From the NCBI GenBank assembly GCA_028067895.1, contig JAPTUI010000173.1, positions 1 to 7,254 of the forward strand: DNA of 7,254 nucleotides. The letters are read 5' to 3'. Shown piece by piece: positions 5,814 to 7,254 of the stretch; within the stretch, counting starts at the first letter, position 1; every line of letters starts with the position of its first letter. The DNA is from Pseudomonadota bacterium (GTDB lineage Bacteria > Pseudomonadota > Gammaproteobacteria > Steroidobacterales > Steroidobacteraceae). Below the pieces are notes generated by a model. The model ran no database searches. It had not been told where the DNA came from and saw only the letters and a program-made list of their open reading frames with translations. Position numbers and translations under genes: made by a program.

Positions 5814-6974
5814 ATGCGACCTTGGCTGAAGTTGCTGCTGCTCGTGCTGATCACGCTGTTGCTGCCGTGGAACGGGGTCCGCTACGCGCGGCAGATGGAG
5901 GCGGCGCTGCGCCAGAGCGAACGGCAGGATCTGCACTCCCTGGCCGCCTCCCTGGCCGCCTCGCTGCAGGGACGGGTGCGCCTGCTGTATCGCTTCCCCG
6001 ATCAGGGCACTACGCCTGGCCGGTACAACCTGATCGCGACCATGCTGCCCGCGCCGGTCTACGTCGACGGCTACAGCGGCGGCTGGCCGACCCTCGGCCG
6101 GCTCTGGCGCCACTACGGACAGGGCGCACATCGGTTCGACATCCTCACCGGCGTCCACGGGCGGATGCTCTATGTCTTGCTACGGGTGACCGACCCGCAC
6201 CTGGTGTTCGACGCGCCGCTTGCCAACCCGCTGCAGCGCAGCGCCCGGGGGGATCGGATTTGGATCGGGTTCGAGGGGCCACGGGGACACGCGCATGCGG
6301 AGTTCCTCGCCCTCACCGGCCCCGGCCCGGTCATCGCGCACCGCGTCGTGCGCGGTGAGTACGGCCGGCGACGCGCCGTGGTCGATCCGCGCATCGTCGG
6401 GGGCCTTCAAGTGCGGCCTGGCGGCTACGATCTGGAGCTGTCCCTCCCCTTATCGATGCTCGGCGGTCCGTTCGGCGTGGCCGTCGATGACCGCAGCGGC
6501 CGCGGCGGTCGGCCACTGCGCTACGGGATGCTCGGGCCCCACAGCCGACGCCCGCGCGGAGGCCTGATCCTCGCCTCGGCGCAGTTGCCAGCCTATCTGC
6601 GCCGACTGGTGCGCCCAGGCCTGCGGGTCGCCGTGAGCACGCCCTCTGGCGTCCGGCTCGCCGCGGCGGAAGAGCCGATCGTGCCGGCGATTCCGGCGCC
6701 GCAGCCGGGCCTGCTGACCCGACTGTTCCGCCGCCTGAGCGGACCGGAAAGCCGCACACGCATCACGGCAGTGACCCCGATCCGCGGCCGCGGCGGTCAC
6801 GGGGTGATCGGCCGTCTCGAGATCACCCAGACGTCCGACCGCTGGGCGCAGTTGCGCGACCACACGCTCGAGCAGATGTTGAATCTGACGCTCGCGACCA
6901 GCGCACTCGCCTGTCTCATTGCCATCGGCCTCGCGTTCCAGATGGCGCTGCGCGCCTGGCGGAGCCGGCACTGA
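5814..6974 (+). CDS. Membrane-anchored extracytoplasmic sensor-like protein (histidine-kinase input region without kinase)
   Basis: The protein is 386 aa. An N-terminal membrane segment (about 5-19, LKLLLLVLITLLLPW) is followed by GVRYARQMEAALRQSE and a helical stretch (20-53), then a long extracytoplasmic part. PVYVDGYSGGWPTL (81-94), RMLYVLLRVTDPHLVF (117-132) and GDRIWIGFEGP (146-156) resemble a CBM9/DOMON-like beta-sandwich (DG..W, LY..V.V.D, GD.I.I). A second membrane segment lies at about 356-379 before the end at AWRSRH. The order (TM with LLPW, RxMExALR, beta-sandwich, GxIGRLEITQTSD, TM) recalls the input half of the histidine kinases of proteobacterial dedicated sortase systems. There the second TM is followed by HAMP and kinase domains. 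Here the frame stops, and I see no kinase sequence in the following bases in any plus-strand frame. It may be a truncated kinase or a stand-alone sensor for a partner kinase. The ATG has only a weak A-rich ribosome-binding stretch. Family assignment is from memory and tentative. Confidence 0.85.
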   Translation: MRPWLKLLLLVLITLLLPWNGVRYARQMEAALRQSERQDLHSLAASLAASLQGRVRLLYRFPDQGTTPGRYNLIATMLPAPVYVDGYSGGWPTLGRLWRHYGQGAHRFDILTGVHGRMLYVLLRVTDPHLVFDAPLANPLQRSARGDRIWIGFEGPRGHAHAEFLALTGPGPVIAHRVVRGEYGRRRAVVDPRIVGGLQVRPGGYDLELSLPLSMLGGPFGVAVDDRSGRGGRPLRYGMLGPHSRRPRGGLILASAQLPAYLRRLVRPGLRVAVSTPSGVRLAAAEEPIVPAIPAPQPGLLTRLFRRLSGPESRTRITAVTPIRGRGGHGVIGRLEITQTSDRWAQLRDHTLEQMLNLTLATSALACLIAIGLAFQMALRAWRSRH

Positions 6975-7101
6975 AAAACACTCGCGCCGGCTCTTGCATC
7001 GAATGAGCTTCTCGCGCACCATTCGCGCCGCGTCGCAGGGTGCGCCAGCGCCGGCGGCGTGCCGCGACGGCTCAGGATCCTCTGGAGGCGTGGTCAGCGA
7101 A

Positions 7102-7254
7102 ATGAAGCAGCGTACCGCGTCGCGTGAACGCGATTCCCGACCCGCTCTGTGCAGCGTCAATTCGTATCTGGAGAAGAACTTTCCGGACTTCTTCGCCGAA
7201 GCGCGCTTCCAGGTCGGGGACGATGATTACTTTCTCTACGCCCGCTTCGGCCAG
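7102..7254 (+). CDS. Unrecognised protein, N-terminal part (runs off the window)
   Basis: An open frame continues past the right edge. From ATG 7102 it gives 51 residues, including SVNSYLEKNFPDFFAEARF and GDDDYFLYARFGQ, with a mix of acidic, aromatic and hydrophobic residues that looks like a folded soluble domain. There is no signal peptide or membrane segment in this part. A GGAGG (7084-7088) lies 13 nt upstream of this ATG, rather far but the best site present. The same frame is open further upstream, with another ATG at 7003 that lacks a ribosome-binding site and would add 33 residues of low-complexity Ala/Gly/Ser-rich sequence. The gene is on the same strand as the sensor-like gene, 127 nt downstream of it; the gap shows no hairpin followed by a T-run. 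I do not recognise the family. Confidence 0.6.
   Translation, partial: MKQRTASRERDSRPALCSVNSYLEKNFPDFFAEARFQVGDDDYFLYARFGQ

Overview
The window looks like the chromosome of a high-GC gammaproteobacterium. It holds a conserved housekeeping block, ftsY / rsmD-coaD / mutM, followed by a cytochrome b561 gene, rpoH, an ACT-domain malic enzyme and two poorly characterised reading frames. The FtsY, RsmD, CoaD, MutM and RpoH sequences all match their gammaproteobacterial families closely by motif and length. The genus cannot be told from the sequence alone. I see no tRNA, rRNA, CRISPR array, insertion sequence or phage gene.

Layout, left to right. The 5' two thirds or so of ftsY (SRP receptor GTPase) runs leftward off the window edge. 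Divergent from it, rsmD (16S rRNA m2G966 methyltransferase) and coaD (phosphopantetheine adenylyltransferase) form a translationally coupled pair with a 4-nt ATGA overlap. mutM (Fpg DNA glycosylase) converges on coaD with only 4 nt between the stop codons. Upstream of mutM, on the same strand, is a four-helix cytochrome b561. Divergent from the cytochrome is rpoH (sigma-32). An NAD(P)-type malic enzyme with an N-terminal ACT domain converges on rpoH. Divergent from that is a membrane-anchored extracytoplasmic sensor-like protein that resembles the input half of certain histidine kinases but stops just after its second membrane segment. The window ends inside an unrecognised reading frame on the same strand.

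The most striking signal is a perfect CIRCE operator (TTAGCACTC-N9-GAGTGCTAA, 3477-3503) directly upstream of rpoH. It overlaps a plausible sigma-70 promoter. CIRCE is the binding site of the HrcA repressor and usually controls groESL, dnaK or hrcA operons. Here it implies that HrcA gates synthesis of the heat-shock sigma factor, linking the two classical heat-shock circuits in series. The second item of interest is the kinase-less sensor protein and the unknown gene after it.

Start sites needed judgement for rsmD (TTG 734), mutM (ATG 2644, needed to expose the catalytic proline), cytochrome b561 (TTG 3289, with a strong ribosome-binding site) and the last frame (ATG 7102 or ATG 7003). No intergenic stretch exceeds 300 nt. 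The longest, 3290-3532, carries the rpoH control region.
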